From Jannaschia maritima (GTDB lineage Bacteria; Pseudomonadota; Alphaproteobacteria; Rhodobacterales; Rhodobacteraceae), in assembly GCF_030973515.1 (NCBI RefSeq), contig NZ_JARGZA010000008.1, forward strand, positions 119,018 to 183,017: a stretch of 64,000 bases of DNA, written 5' to 3'. Within the stretch, counting starts at the first letter, position 1, and every line of letters begins with the position of its first letter. The notes below the pieces were generated by a model that had not been told where the DNA came from, did not search any database, and was given only the letters and a program-made list of their open reading frames with translations. Made by a program: the position numbers and the translations under genes. Below, piece after piece: positions 32,012 to 41,886 of this stretch.

Positions 32012-35000
32012 ATGAAGGACCATACGGCAGCCGACCCCCGCGACCGCATGGCCCACCTGCACCGCGCATTCGAAGCGCCGCTGGTCGACCGCTTGGCAGC
32101 GGCCACCGGCTTGGGCGAGGCCGAACGCGCCGCCATCGTGGCGACCGCCGCCGACTGGGTCGATACGATCCGCGCGGGGGGCGAACTGGGTCTGATGGAA
32201 AGCGTGCTGGTCGAATACGGCCTGTCCACGGACGAGGGCGTCGCCTTGATGACGCTTGCGGAAGCGATGCTGCGCGTCCCCGACGCGCCCACCGCCGACG
32301 CGCTGGTGGCCGACAAGATCGGGTCGGGCGATTGGGCGCTGCATATGGGGCATTCGGCGTCCACGCTGGTGAACGGATCGACCCTCGGGCTGGCATTGAC
32401 CGGGCAGGTCCTGCGCCGCGACCGGGCCGAAGGGCTGATGCGCCGCGCCACTTCCCGGCTGGGCGCCCCGGTCATCCGCACCGCCACCCGCGCCGCGATG
32501 CGCCAGATGGGCCGTCAATTCGTGCTGGGCCAGACCATCGAGGACGCGCTCGACCGGGCGGCGGCGTCGGAGGCGAAGGGCTTCGCGCACAGCTACGACA
32601 TGCTGGGCGAGGCCGCGATAACGGACGCGGATGCAGACGGCTTCCGCCGGGCCTATGCCACCGCCATCGATGCCATCGCGGGCCATGCGAAGGGCCGCGC
32701 CATACGCGACGCGCCCGGTATCTCCATCAAGCTGTCCGCCCTGCATCCCCGGTACGAATGGGCGCAGCGGGACGCCGTGATGCGCGAACTGGTGCCCCAC
32801 GTCACCGCCCTGGCGCGGCAGGCGGCCGCCGCGGGCCTGGGCCTGAACGTCGACGCGGAGGAGCAGGATCGCCTGGTCCTGTCGCTCGACGTAATCGAGG
32901 CCGTGCTGGCCGATCCGGGGCTGGCGGGGTGGGACGGGTTCGGGATCGTCGTCCAAGCCTATGGCAAGCGGGCGCTCGCCACCATCGACTGGATCCACGA
33001 CCTCGCGGCCGATCTGGATCGCCGGGTGATGGTCCGTTTGGTCAAGGGCGCCTATTGGGACGCGGAAGTGAAGCACGCCCAGGTCGAAGGGCTGGACGGC
33101 TTCCCCGTCTTCACCGCCAAGGCGGCCAGCGACGTCAGCTATCTCGCCTGCGCGCGCCGCCTGCTGGATCGGACCGACCGCCTCTATCCTCAGTTCGCCA
33201 CCCATAACGCCCATACGATCGCGGCCGTGCTGCGCATGGTGGGGAACGCGCCGAAGGACGCCTTCGAGCTCCAGCGCCTCCATGGTATGGGCGAGGCGGT
33301 CCACGACCATGTCGCGGCCACACGGGGCACGCGGACGCGCATCTACGCGCCCGTGGGGCGTCACCGCGAGTTGCTCGCCTATCTCGTCCGGCGCTTGCTG
33401 GAGAACGGGGCCAACACCTCGTTCGTGAACCGCCTGGCGGATGGCGCGGTGCCTGCAGCCGAGGTCGTGGCCGACCCCTTCCCACGCCGCCACGACCGCA
33501 CCGACGTCGCCCACCCGTCCGACCTGTTCGCGCCACGCGACAACGCCGCCGGGTGGGACCTGAACGACGGCGGCGCCCTTGATGCGCTCGACGACGCGCG
33601 GGCACCCCACCGCACGGCCACCTGGGTTGCGGCCCCCGTCCTAGCCGGCAACGGCACGGCGGGCTCGGCCGTCCCCCTGCCCTCCCCCGCCGATCCAGCC
33701 GACGTCGTGGGCCACGTCCGGGACGGCGACGCCGCGACCGCCGCCGCCGCCCTGGACCACGCGCGGCCCTGGGACGCGCCGCCGAAGGCCCGGGCCAAGG
33801 TCCTGCGCGAAGCCGCCGATGCCTACGAGGACGCAGCCCCCGAACTCTTCGCGATGCTCGCGCGGGAAGCGGGCAAGACCCTGCCCGATGCGGTGGCCGA
33901 GCTTCGCGAGGCGGTGGATTTCCTCCGCTACTACGCCGACGAGATTGTGCGCATCGATCCAAAGGGGACCCGCGCGCCCCGCGGGACGGTGGTCGCGATC
34001 TCGCCCTGGAACTTCCCCCTGGCGATCTTCACTGGGCAGATCGCCGCCGCCCTGGCCGCGGGCAATGCGATCATCGCCAAGCCCGCGGAGGCGACGCCCC
34101 TGATCGCCGCCCGCGCCACGCAGCTGCTGCACGGCGCGGGCGTGCCGCGCACGGCGCTGCAGCTGGTCCCCGGTCCCGGTGCGAGCGTGGGCGCGACCCT
34201 GTCCTCGGACCCCCGCGTGGCAGGCGTGGTCTTCACCGGCTCCACCGCGACGGCGCAGACGATCCACCGGACGATGGCCAACCATCTGGACCCCCAGGCG
34301 ATGCTGATCGCCGAGACCGGCGGCCTGAACGCGATGGTGGTGGACAGCACCGCCCTGCCCGAACAGGTGGTGCGCGACTTGCTGGCTTCCGCATTCCAGT
34401 CGGCGGGGCAGCGATGCAGCGCGTGCCGCATCCTCTATGTCCAGGCCGACGTGGCGGAGGGCGTCCTGACGATGCTGCGGGGCGCGATGGACCGGCTGGT
34501 CCACGGCGACCCGTGGGACAGGTCGACCGATATCGGCCCGCTGATCGACGCCCGCGCGAGGGACGCCTTCACGGCCTATGTCGGCGCCGCGCGAACGGAG
34601 GGGCGGGTGATCCACGAACGCCGCTTCGACGGTCCCGGCCACGCCTTCGGTCCCGTGCTGATCCGCGTCCCCGGCATCGAGGCGATGGAGCGAGAGGTGT
34701 TCGGTCCCGTGCTGCACGTCGCCACCTTCCCCGCTGGCGGCATCGACGGGGTGATCGACGCCGTGAACGCCCGTGGCTATGGCCTGACGCTGGGGGTCCA
34801 CACGCGCATCGGGGACGCCGCCGGACGTGCCGTGGCGCGCGCCCACGTCGGCAACGTGTACGTCAACCGCAATCAGATCGGCGCGATCGTCGGCAGCCAG
34901 CCCTTCGGGGGCGAGGGGCTGTCGGGCACCGGCCCCAAGGCGGGTGGCCCGGCCTATGTGGAACGGTTCCTCCGACCCGTGGCAGCGGACCCCACCGCCC

Positions 35001-35359
35001 CCGCGGACGCGATCTTGGCCGGTCCCACGGGCGAGCGGAACGTCCTGCGCCACCACCCCCGCGCGCCCATCCTGTGCCTGGGTCCCGACGCCGCTGCGCA
35101 GGCGGCGGCCGTCCGGGCGGTGGGCGGGTCGGCCACGATCCCCGATGGCCCGGTGGACCTGACGACCATCGAGGATATCGGCGGGGCGATGTACGACGGC
35201 AACGACGGGCGCGCCCACCGCCGGGCCCTGGCGGCGCGCGACGGCCCCATCCTGCCGCTTCTGCGGCGGGGGGAGGCCGCGATGGCGGTGGTCGAACGCC
35301 ACGAATGCACCGACACCACGGCCGCGGGCGGCAACGCGACCCTCCTGGCGGGGGACTGA
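32012..35359 (+). CDS. putA: Bifunctional proline dehydrogenase / delta-1-pyrroline-5-carboxylate dehydrogenase
   Basis: The 1115-residue protein oxidises proline to glutamate in two steps. The FAD barrel (residues about 70-440) contains ISIKLSALHPRYEW, VQAYGKRA and RLVKGAYWDAEVKHAQ. The aldehyde dehydrogenase domain (about 510-1000) has SPWNFPLAIFTGQIAAAL, IAETGGLNAMVVDST and catalytic Cys802 in AGQRCSACR. A PutA-type C-terminal tail follows GGEGLSGTGPKAGGPAYVERF. The N-terminal ribbon-helix-helix repressor domain of E. coli PutA is absent, consistent with control by the divergent AsnC-type regulator. FADH2 feeds quinone and the second step makes NADH. Confidence 0.95.
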   Translation: MKDHTAADPRDRMAHLHRAFEAPLVDRLAAATGLGEAERAAIVATAADWVDTIRAGGELGLMESVLVEYGLSTDEGVALMTLAEAMLRVPDAPTADALVADKIGSGDWALHMGHSASTLVNGSTLGLALTGQVLRRDRAEGLMRRATSRLGAPVIRTATRAAMRQMGRQFVLGQTIEDALDRAAASEAKGFAHSYDMLGEAAITDADADGFRRAYATAIDAIAGHAKGRAIRDAPGISIKLSALHPRYEWAQRDAVMRELVPHVTALARQAAAAGLGLNVDAEEQDRLVLSLDVIEAVLADPGLAGWDGFGIVVQAYGKRALATIDWIHDLAADLDRRVMVRLVKGAYWDAEVKHAQVEGLDGFPVFTAKAASDVSYLACARRLLDRTDRLYPQFATHNAHTIAAVLRMVGNAPKDAFELQRLHGMGEAVHDHVAATRGTRTRIYAPVGRHRELLAYLVRRLLENGANTSFVNRLADGAVPAAEVVADPFPRRHDRTDVAHPSDLFAPRDNAAGWDLNDGGALDALDDARAPHRTATWVAAPVLAGNGTAGSAVPLPSPADPADVVGHVRDGDAATAAAALDHARPWDAPPKARAKVLREAADAYEDAAPELFAMLAREAGKTLPDAVAELREAVDFLRYYADEIVRIDPKGTRAPRGTVVAISPWNFPLAIFTGQIAAALAAGNAIIAKPAEATPLIAARATQLLHGAGVPRTALQLVPGPGASVGATLSSDPRVAGVVFTGSTATAQTIHRTMANHLDPQAMLIAETGGLNAMVVDSTALPEQVVRDLLASAFQSAGQRCSACRILYVQADVAEGVLTMLRGAMDRLVHGDPWDRSTDIGPLIDARARDAFTAYVGAARTEGRVIHERRFDGPGHAFGPVLIRVPGIEAMEREVFGPVLHVATFPAGGIDGVIDAVNARGYGLTLGVHTRIGDAAGRAVARAHVGNVYVNRNQIGAIVGSQPFGGEGLSGTGPKAGGPAYVERFLRPVAADPTAPADAILAGPTGERNVLRHHPRAPILCLGPDAAAQAAAVRAVGGSATIPDGPVDLTTIEDIGGAMYDGNDGRAHRRALAARDGPILPLLRRGEAAMAVVERHECTDTTAAGGNATLLAGD

Positions 35360-35361
35360 AC

Positions 35362-35386
35362 GACGCCGCCCGGGACGGGCGCCGTC
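35362..35386. terminator. Hairpin between convergent putA and TAXI permease genes
   Basis: Arms GACGCCGCCCG and CGGGCGCCGTC (one mismatch) enclose GGA in the 25-base gap between convergent stop codons. It could serve both directions. Confidence 0.5.
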
Positions 35387-37739
35387 AGGCCGGTTTCGCG
35401 CTTCCCCCCATCGCGCGGGCCAGGAAGAACAGCGCCAGCGCCCCGCCGACGCCGATCAGGTCCGAAAGAAGGCCCCCCTCGATCATGAGCAACGCTACCA
35501 CGACGAGGCCCGCCCGCACGACCCAGTTCGCTCGCGCGCCGACCCACCAGCCCTGGACGCCCGACGACAGAAGGAACACGCCGGCCACCGCGGTCAGCAC
35601 GGCGCGGATCACCTCGAACCACGTGCCGTCACCCAGGAGCGCCCCGTTGTAGAAGAACATGAACGGCACGATGAAGGCCGATATGCCGATCTTGAACGAC
35701 GCCACCGACGTCGCCATCGGGTTCGCGCCCGAGATCCCCGCCGCCGCATAGGACGCCAGCGCCACGGGCGGCGTGATCGCCGACAGCACCGCGAAGTAGA
35801 ACACGAAGAAGTGCGCCGTGAGCTGCGGAATGCCCAGCTGGATCAGGCCAGGCGCCACGACGCTGGCCGCGACCGCATAGGCCGCGGTCGTCGGCATCCC
35901 CATCCCGAGCAGGATGGCGATGCACATGGCGAAGAACAGCGCCAGCAACTGCGACGTGTCCGCGATGCCCAGCAGCAGCGACGAGAACCGCGCCCCCACG
36001 CCGGTCAGGCTGATGACGCCCACGATGATGCCCGCGCAGGCACAGACCGCGATGATCTGAATGGACATCGCGCCCGCCAGCTCGAAGGCGTGCGCAACGG
36101 ATCGCAGGCCCATCCGATAGGGGGTCAACCACGACACGACGGCCGCCGCGACGGTGGCCAGCGTGCCCGCGCGGATCACCGAATACCCCATGAACAGGGC
36201 CACGATCAGGATGATGATCGGCGCGAACAGATAGACCTGGCGGACCAGGCGGTTGAACTTCGGAAGCTCGTCCTCGCGCATGCCGCGCATGCCCAGCTTC
36301 GCCGCCTCGAAGTCGACCATGAAATAGACCGACACGAAGTAGAGGATCGCGGGGATGATCGCGGCCAGCGCGATCTCCGTATAGGGCAGGCCCGTGATCT
36401 CGGCCATGATGAACGCGCCCGCGCCCATGATCGGCGGCATGATCTGCCCGCCGGTGCTGGCCGCAGCCTCCACCGCGCCCGACGTGGTGGGCTTGTATCC
36501 CACCTTCTTCATCAGGGGGATCGTCAGCGAACCGGTCGCCACCACGTTGCCCGCGCTGGTCCCATTGATCATGCCCATCAGGCCGGACGCGAAGATCGCG
36601 ACCTTGGCGGGGCCGCCCCGCGCGCGGCCCGCGCAGGCGAAGGCGAAGTTGACGAAGTAATCGCCGACCTTCGATGCCTGCAGGAAGGCCGCGAAGATAA
36701 TGAACAGGATGATGTAGGTCGACGACACCGCGGTCGTCGGCCCCAGGATCCCCGCATCGGTGTAAAGGAAGCCGAAGAATCGGTGCCACGTGAACGGCGA
36801 CTGCACCGCCAGGATCCCCGGCAGCACGTGCGCCGTGAAGACATAGACGAGGAACACGCTCGAGATGATAACCAGCGCCAGTCCCGCGACGCGGCGCGTC
36901 AACTCCAGGATCAGCGCGGTGCTGGCGGTCGCGGCGAAGGCGACGCCGATGGGCACGAAGGGCGTGCCGACCGAGTTGCGCGCCGCCGTCCCGTAGATCG
37001 CGATCAGATAGGTCGCCGCCACCAGCCCGCACAGGGTCAGCAGGATGTCGGTCCAAGCGAAGCGCCCCCGCTCGCGCCGCTCCAGCCAGCCCAGCACGAT
37101 GCCGCCCAGGGTCGCGACCAGCAGCGGCAGGCCGAACCAGTACACTTCGGCGGCATAGAGCTCCGTTCCGGGAAAGGCCGCCCAGGTGGTCAGGCCCCCC
37201 ATCTGCGGCAGCTCGCCCGAACCGATCTGCGCGATGAAGCCGCTCGCGGTCCAAAGGGCGACCAGCGCCGGCGCGAACAGCAGCGCCGCCCCCCAGGAGG
37301 CTAGGCCCGGCCCCTCCGCCAGTCGGTCGTCGGCCCGGAAGGCGTGCGGGGCGAACAGCAGGAAGCCGAGCCCCAAGGCGCCGGCGACGTGCGCGATGCG
37401 GAAGTTCCAGGTCTCCAGGGGAAAGCGCGGCAGGAAGCCGATCTCGACCCCGGTCATCCCCTCGATCGACAGGCCGTTCAGCGCGGCCATGTGGAACGCC
37501 GCGTACAGGCCCGCCATCCAGGCCATCGCCCAGGCCCGCCATCCGAGGAAGATGCGGCGGTTCCCCTCCACCGGCTCCTCGTCGACGCCTTCGGCCAGCA
37601 CGGGGCCGGTCAGGTCCGGGCCTTCGGCCAAGCCCTTCGATCCGGCCGCGGCGCGCACCTCGGGCGATGCCGCCGCGATGGCCTCCAACCGCGGATCGAT
37701 GCGGGACGGCACCTTGTCCTCGTCGTCGTTCGTGCTCAT
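35385..37739 (-). CDS. TAXI-type TRAP fused permease
   Basis: This 784-residue protein is a large DctQM fusion. An N-terminal hydrophilic tail of about 60 residues precedes four to six DctQ-like helices. The DctM domain carries SGLMGMINGTSAGNVVATGSLTIP, GAVEAAASTGGQIMPPIMGAGAF and GMGMPTTAAYAVAASVVAPG. It is longer than the fused permease at 26079. It lies 79 bases downstream of its receptor gene, with a hairpin in the gap that would favour receptor expression. It imports the carboxylate bound by the receptor at 37819. Confidence 0.92.
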   Translation of the reverse strand: MSTNDDEDKVPSRIDPRLEAIAAASPEVRAAAGSKGLAEGPDLTGPVLAEGVDEEPVEGNRRIFLGWRAWAMAWMAGLYAAFHMAALNGLSIEGMTGVEIGFLPRFPLETWNFRIAHVAGALGLGFLLFAPHAFRADDRLAEGPGLASWGAALLFAPALVALWTASGFIAQIGSGELPQMGGLTTWAAFPGTELYAAEVYWFGLPLLVATLGGIVLGWLERRERGRFAWTDILLTLCGLVAATYLIAIYGTAARNSVGTPFVPIGVAFAATASTALILELTRRVAGLALVIISSVFLVYVFTAHVLPGILAVQSPFTWHRFFGFLYTDAGILGPTTAVSSTYIILFIIFAAFLQASKVGDYFVNFAFACAGRARGGPAKVAIFASGLMGMINGTSAGNVVATGSLTIPLMKKVGYKPTTSGAVEAAASTGGQIMPPIMGAGAFIMAEITGLPYTEIALAAIIPAILYFVSVYFMVDFEAAKLGMRGMREDELPKFNRLVRQVYLFAPIIILIVALFMGYSVIRAGTLATVAAAVVSWLTPYRMGLRSVAHAFELAGAMSIQIIAVCACAGIIVGVISLTGVGARFSSLLLGIADTSQLLALFFAMCIAILLGMGMPTTAAYAVAASVVAPGLIQLGIPQLTAHFFVFYFAVLSAITPPVALASYAAAGISGANPMATSVASFKIGISAFIVPFMFFYNGALLGDGTWFEVIRAVLTAVAGVFLLSSGVQGWWVGARANWVVRAGLVVVALLMIEGGLLSDLIGVGGALALFFLARAMGGSAKPA

Positions 37740-37769
37740 GGACCGTTCCCCCCGACCGCGTCCGCGGTG

Positions 37770-37800
37770 CCGTCCCGCCCCGGCGCGGCGGCCGGGACGG
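37770..37800 (-). terminator. Intercistronic hairpin between TAXI receptor and permease genes
   Basis: Arms CCGTCCCG and CGGGACGG flank 15 GC-rich bases, just after the receptor stop on the minus strand. It probably stabilises the receptor message or lowers read-through into the permease gene. Confidence 0.45.
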
Positions 37801-37818
37801 AACGTCGTCGTCGCGGCG

Positions 37819-38805
37819 TCAGTTGCCGTGGATCATGTCCGCCGGGATGTCGGCGTCCGCGTTCTCCTGGAACCACTGGGCGGCGCCGGGATGCCACATC
37901 AGAACGTTGTTCTTGTCCCAGTTCTCCGGCAGCGTCGCGCGGGCGGCGGCGTTGATGTTCATCATCCGCTCGTTGTCGGACATCACCACGTCGACCACCG
38001 CGTTCACGAAGGAATCCGGCAGATCGCAGTTGGCGATGGCGAAGTTCCACATCGACACCGACTGGCCCGGTCCGTCCAGCGACTGATAGGTGCCTTCGCG
38101 GATCTCGAACGGCGCGACGGGGAATCCTTCGACGATCTGCGACTGCTCCTCGTCGGAGAAGACCATGATCGTGACGTCGGTCTGCACCTCCAACTCGCTG
38201 ACGAACGGCGCGGGCGAACCGGCGGCGAAGGCCAGGACGTCGATCAGGCCGTCCTGGAGCTGACCGGCCAAGTCGCCATAGCCGCCGTTGCGACGCTCGA
38301 ACTCCACGCCCAGCGATTCCAGCATGCGCGGCATGTAGGTATCGCCCGTACCACCCGCCGGGCCGAAGCCCACGCGCGATCCCGCAGGGATGCCCGACAG
38401 CGAGTCGATTCCCGACGACGACAGCGCGATGGCCCCGAACGGCGTCTCGTACATGGGGAACATCGCGCAGGCGTTGGTCATCTGCAGGCCAGGCGCGATC
38501 GGGTTCGTGCCTTCCAGCGACTCCGCCGCCGGTCCCAGCGTGGTCATGCCGAACTGCGCGTCGCCCGTGTGGACCAGCGCCATGTTCTGCATCGGGCCGC
38601 CCGTGATCTCGGCGCCGCCGGTGATGCCCAATTCCTCCGCCACCAGGTTCGCCCAGCCGGAGCCATAGGCGAAGTAGGTCCCGCCCTGGCTCGCGGTGCC
38701 CAGCGTGAAGCTGGAAGGCCAGTCGCTACGATCCTGGTGCGCGTCCGCGAACGCGGCCCCCGCGGCGAGCGTCGCGCCGAGCGCCAGTGTTACGGTTGTC
38801 TTCAT
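37819..38805 (-). CDS. TAXI-family TRAP solute receptor
   Basis: The 328-residue protein has a signal peptide (residues 1-22, ending GAAFADA). The TAXI features are FTLGTASQGGTYFAYGSGWANLVAE, GPMQNMALVHTGDAQFGMTTLG and GSRVGFGPAGGTGDTYMPRML. A GGGGAGAGAACC ribosome binding site precedes the ATG. It is transcribed ahead of the fused permease. It is only distantly similar to the receptor at 25082, so the two systems probably take up different acids. Confidence 0.9.
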   Translation of the reverse strand: MKTTVTLALGATLAAGAAFADAHQDRSDWPSSFTLGTASQGGTYFAYGSGWANLVAEELGITGGAEITGGPMQNMALVHTGDAQFGMTTLGPAAESLEGTNPIAPGLQMTNACAMFPMYETPFGAIALSSSGIDSLSGIPAGSRVGFGPAGGTGDTYMPRMLESLGVEFERRNGGYGDLAGQLQDGLIDVLAFAAGSPAPFVSELEVQTDVTIMVFSDEEQSQIVEGFPVAPFEIREGTYQSLDGPGQSVSMWNFAIANCDLPDSFVNAVVDVVMSDNERMMNINAAARATLPENWDKNNVLMWHPGAAQWFQENADADIPADMIHGN

Positions 38806-38924
38806 GGTTCTCTCCCCAAACAGTCACCGCCCGACGGCAACCGCCGGCCCGTGCTGACCCCCGTCAATATATCATCCGGGGCCCTGCGCAAATGGCATTT
38901 CTTGCGCGGGACGGGCGTCCAGCA

Positions 38925-39650
38925 TCACGATCCGTCCATGCCGCCGGCCTTCTGGCCCGACAGGATCTCCGTCGCGCCGCCGTTGCGTCCGGACCAGGCC
39001 AGCGGCTCGGCCAGGAACGCCTCCACCTCCGCCAAGGTACCCGCATCGAAGCTCTCGCGCCGCCGGGCCGCGGCCAGGACGTCGCGCCAGGTCGCCAGCG
39101 CGTGCAGCGTCAGCCCGTGGGACGCCATCGCGTCGCGCGTGCCGGGGAAGATGTCGTAGAAGAAGACCACGACGGTATGGTCGCAAACGGCCCCGGCCTC
39201 TCGGATGGCCTCGGCGAAGCGGACCTTCGAGCCTCCGTCCGTGGTCAGGTCCTCCACCAGCAGAACGCGCTGATCGTCGTGGAGCCGCCCCTCGATCCGC
39301 GCGTCGCGGCCGAACCCCTTGGGCTTCTTGCGCACGTACTGCATCGGCAGGCCCATCTTCTGCGCGATCCAGGCCGCGAAGGGGATGCCGGCCGTCTCGC
39401 CCCCCGCGACGGCGTCAAAGGCCTGGAACCCCACGTCGCGCAAGAGCGTGGCGACGGCGAAGTCCATCAGCGTGTCGCGCACCTGCGGGTACGAGATCAG
39501 CGCACGGCAGTCGATATAGACCGGCGAGGCCAGGCCCGACGTCAGCGTATAGGGGTCGGCGGGCCGGAAGTTCACCGCCCGCACCTCCAGCAGCATGTCC
39601 GCGGTCATCGCGGCCATCGCGTCGCGGTCGGGGAAGCTGTTCGAGAACAT
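38925..39650 (-). CDS. pyrE: Orotate phosphoribosyltransferase
   Basis: This 241-residue enzyme joins orotate to PRPP in pyrimidine synthesis. The PRPP motif is [21 protein letters not shown] near residue 130. Upstream are [20 protein letters not shown] and [37 protein letters not shown]. The size is a little larger than the 210-230 usual, through a C-terminal extension. It is followed by the TAXI receptor gene and preceded by an exonuclease gene on the same strand with an 84-base gap. Confidence 0.93.
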   Translation of the reverse strand: MFSNSFPDRDAMAAMTADMLLEVRAVNFRPADPYTLTSGLASPVYIDCRALISYPQVRDTLMDFAVATLLRDVGFQAFDAVAGGETAGIPFAAWIAQKMGLPMQYVRKKPKGFGRDARIEGRLHDDQRVLLVEDLTTDGGSKVRFAEAIREAGAVCDHTVVVFFYDIFPGTRDAMASHGLTLHALATWRDVLAAARRRESFDAGTLAEVEAFLAEPLAWSGRNGGATEILSGQKAGGMDGS

Positions 39651-39734
39651 GGGCGCACCACTGGTTGGACGGGTGCGGCGTGCCAGCCGGGGGGGAAGCG
39701 GTCAAGCCGGTCCGCGGGGCCATCCGGCCCGCCC

Positions 39735-40325
39735 CTACAGCGGCAGTTCCAATTGGACGGCCTGCGGGTGCAACGCCTTCGGCAGGCGGATCCGGTCCTC
39801 CGCGGCCAGCACGACCTGCGCGCAGGCCCGCGCGTCCTCGCCCGCGTCGTGGTGGTGGAACCGCAAACCGAGCGCGCGCTTCAGGCTGGCCAGCCCGTGC
39901 CCCGTCCCCCCGTTGCGGCGCCGCAGGTCCGGCCAAGCCTTCCGCGCGATCTGCACGCTGTCCAGCCACGTCGCGTCCAGGCTGCGCACTCGCGCCAGGC
40001 GGCAGGCGCCGTTGAACGCGCGTTCGTCGATGCGGCTATGCTGCACCAGCGGATGCGCTTCCATGACGGGGCGCAGGTCCTCGATCACGTCGGCAAAGGT
40101 CGGCGCCCCCAGGCAGTCCCGCTCCGACAGGCCGTGGACCCGGACGTTGCCGGGGGCGAAATACGTTTCCGGATCGATCAGCGCGGAATAGGTCGCCACC
40201 CGCCCGTCGTGGCCGACGAAGGCCAGACCGATCTGACAGATGCTGCTGTTGCTCCGGTTCGCCGTCTCGACGTCCACGCCGATGAACCGGAACCGGCCCC
40301 GCGGCAGGTGCCGCAGGTGGTCCAT
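39735..40325 (-). CDS. DEDDh-type 3'-5' exonuclease (DnaQ/RNase T fold)
   Basis: The 196-residue protein shows Exo I FIGVDVETAN, Exo II with a VQHSRIDERAF-type segment in which His-Ser-Arg-Ile-Asp supplies the aspartate, and Exo III HDAGEDARACAQV with the catalytic His and Asp. It would degrade single-stranded DNA or RNA ends; the precise substrate is unknown. ATG 40325 is preferred; a GTG 13 codons upstream (40364) is possible and neither has a clear ribosome binding site. It follows the ABM gene on the same strand. Confidence 0.8.
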   Translation of the reverse strand: MDHLRHLPRGRFRFIGVDVETANRSNSSICQIGLAFVGHDGRVATYSALIDPETYFAPGNVRVHGLSERDCLGAPTFADVIEDLRPVMEAHPLVQHSRIDERAFNGACRLARVRSLDATWLDSVQIARKAWPDLRRRNGGTGHGLASLKRALGLRFHHHDAGEDARACAQVVLAAEDRIRLPKALHPQAVQLELPL

Positions 40326-40410
40326 GCTCGCGCGCTGCGCGATCGTGGGGGCGATCCGTGTCACCGGTCCGGCATACAGGGTGACCGGAAGGGGACCAAG
40401 GGCCCCGGGG

Positions 40411-40707
40411 TCACACCGCCGCGGTGCCGTCCAGGTGATAGGTCGCCACCGCCTTGTCCGCCACGAACGCCGCGATGGCCGCGTCGAACGCCGCGAAGTG
40501 ATCGGTCGCCAGATGCACGTCGAACGATGCGCGGTCGGTATAGATCTCGTACAGGAACACGCGCCCCGCGCCTTCGTCCACGCAGACGTCGAACCGGCGG
40601 CAGTCCGGTTCCCGGTCGAGCGACGCGGCCGCCTGCTTGCGGAACAGCGGCATCGCGTCGTCCAGGGTGCCCTCCCGCAAGTCGAACGTGACGCAAACGA
40701 CGAACAT
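40411..40707 (-). CDS. Antibiotic biosynthesis monooxygenase (ABM) domain protein
   Basis: This 98-residue protein is a ferredoxin-like ABM/YgiN fold. It begins MFVVCVTFDLREGTLDDAM and has the EPDCRRFDVCVDEGAGRVFLYEIYTD core and HLATDHFAAFD helix of the family. Members act on quinols or other aromatic and reactive compounds, mostly without a cofactor. Its ATG shares a base with the dehydrogenase stop (TGATG), so the pair is co-translated. A linked metabolic role is likely but unidentified. Confidence 0.8.
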   Translation of the reverse strand: MFVVCVTFDLREGTLDDAMPLFRKQAAASLDREPDCRRFDVCVDEGAGRVFLYEIYTDRASFDVHLATDHFAAFDAAIAAFVADKAVATYHLDGTAAV

Positions 40708-41810
40708 CAGCGGCCCCCCCCGATGCGGGCCACCACCGCCGCGGTCACGGCCTCCGTGCCCATGTCGCCCCCAAACTCCATCGGGCGCAACGCGTTCGCG
40801 GAGAAGCCCTCCTCGATCGCCCGGTCCAGGCGGGCGGCCGCGTCCGTGAAGACGGGGGCGGAGCGCTTGGCCGCCAGATAGTCCAGCATCAGCCCCGCCG
40901 ACAGGATCGCGGCCAGCGGGTTCGCGCGATCCTGCCCCATGATGTCGGGCGCCGATCCGTGGGCGGGCTGGAACAGGCCCGTCGCATCGCCGATCTCGGC
41001 GCAGGCGGCCATGCCCATGCCGCCCACCAGCCCGCCGGCCAGGTCGGACAGGATGTCGCCGAACATGTTCTCCATCACCAGGACGTCGAAGTCCCAGGGC
41101 CGCCGCACCAAGTCCAGCGCCTGCGCGTCGACGTAGTTGTATCCCGCTTCCACGTCCGCGTTCTTCGCCGCCACCTCGTCGAAGATGCGCCGGAAGAACG
41201 CCATCGACGCGAAGACGTTGGCCTTGTCCACGCAGGTCACGCGTCCCCCCCTGCCCCGGGCGGCGCGCTTGCGGGCCAGGTCGAAGGCGAAGGCGTGCAG
41301 CTTCTCGGTCGTCGCCCGCGTGATCCGCAGGGTATCGCGCACCTCCTCGTCGCCGCGCACGTCGCTGCGTCCGTGGACGGCCGCCGACCAGAACAGCCCT
41401 TCCGTGCTTTCGCGCAGGATCACCAGGTCGATCCCCGCCGCGCGCGGATCCGCCAGGCGTTGCGGCACGTTCGGATAGGCCCGCACGGGGCGCACGCCCG
41501 CATACAGGCCGTACCGATCGCGCAGGCGCAGGTGGGGCGAGATCTCGGTCCCGTCGGGCGCCCGCACGGAAGGCAGGCCGATCGCGCCCAGGAAGATGGC
41601 GTCCGCCTCGCCGGCGCGTTCCTCGCCCCCAGGTTCGATGTCCTGCCCCGTCCGCTGGAAGCAGCCCGCCCCGGCCTCGATGCGCGTGACGTCCAGCGCG
41701 GGCGCCCCCGCCGCGGCCAGGGCGGCGTCCGCGGCGCGCATCGCGGCGCGCGCGACGTCCACGCCGATCCCGTCCCCTTCGATCAGCGCGACGGTGGCGG
41801 GTCGGGTCAT
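40707..41810 (-). CDS. Isocitrate/isopropylmalate dehydrogenase-family oxidoreductase
   Basis: The 367-residue protein contains ALIEGDGIGVDVARAAM at the N-terminus, LRLRDRYGLYAGVRPVRAY in the substrate loop and LVILRESTEGLFWSA. The metal-binding and catalytic blocks are YNYVDAQALDLVRRPWDFDVLV, ENMFGDILSDLAGG and the cofactor loop PAHGSAPDIMGQDRANP. These define a metal-dependent decarboxylating dehydrogenase. The His-Gly-Ser-Ala-Pro cofactor loop suits NAD. It is probably not the housekeeping LeuB, given its pairing with an ABM gene; tartrate, homoisocitrate or another 2-hydroxyacid are alternatives. ATG 41810 is preceded by GAGGGAG. Confidence 0.83.
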   Translation of the reverse strand: MTRPATVALIEGDGIGVDVARAAMRAADAALAAAGAPALDVTRIEAGAGCFQRTGQDIEPGGEERAGEADAIFLGAIGLPSVRAPDGTEISPHLRLRDRYGLYAGVRPVRAYPNVPQRLADPRAAGIDLVILRESTEGLFWSAAVHGRSDVRGDEEVRDTLRITRATTEKLHAFAFDLARKRAARGRGGRVTCVDKANVFASMAFFRRIFDEVAAKNADVEAGYNYVDAQALDLVRRPWDFDVLVMENMFGDILSDLAGGLVGGMGMAACAEIGDATGLFQPAHGSAPDIMGQDRANPLAAILSAGLMLDYLAAKRSAPVFTDAAARLDRAIEEGFSANALRPMEFGGDMGTEAVTAAVVARIGGGR

Positions 41811-41886
41811 GGCGGCGGGCTCCCTCGTGGCGTTCTTCAAATCGGGTACCGGACCGCGGGCAGGGTCGCGACCGCCGGGCATCCGG

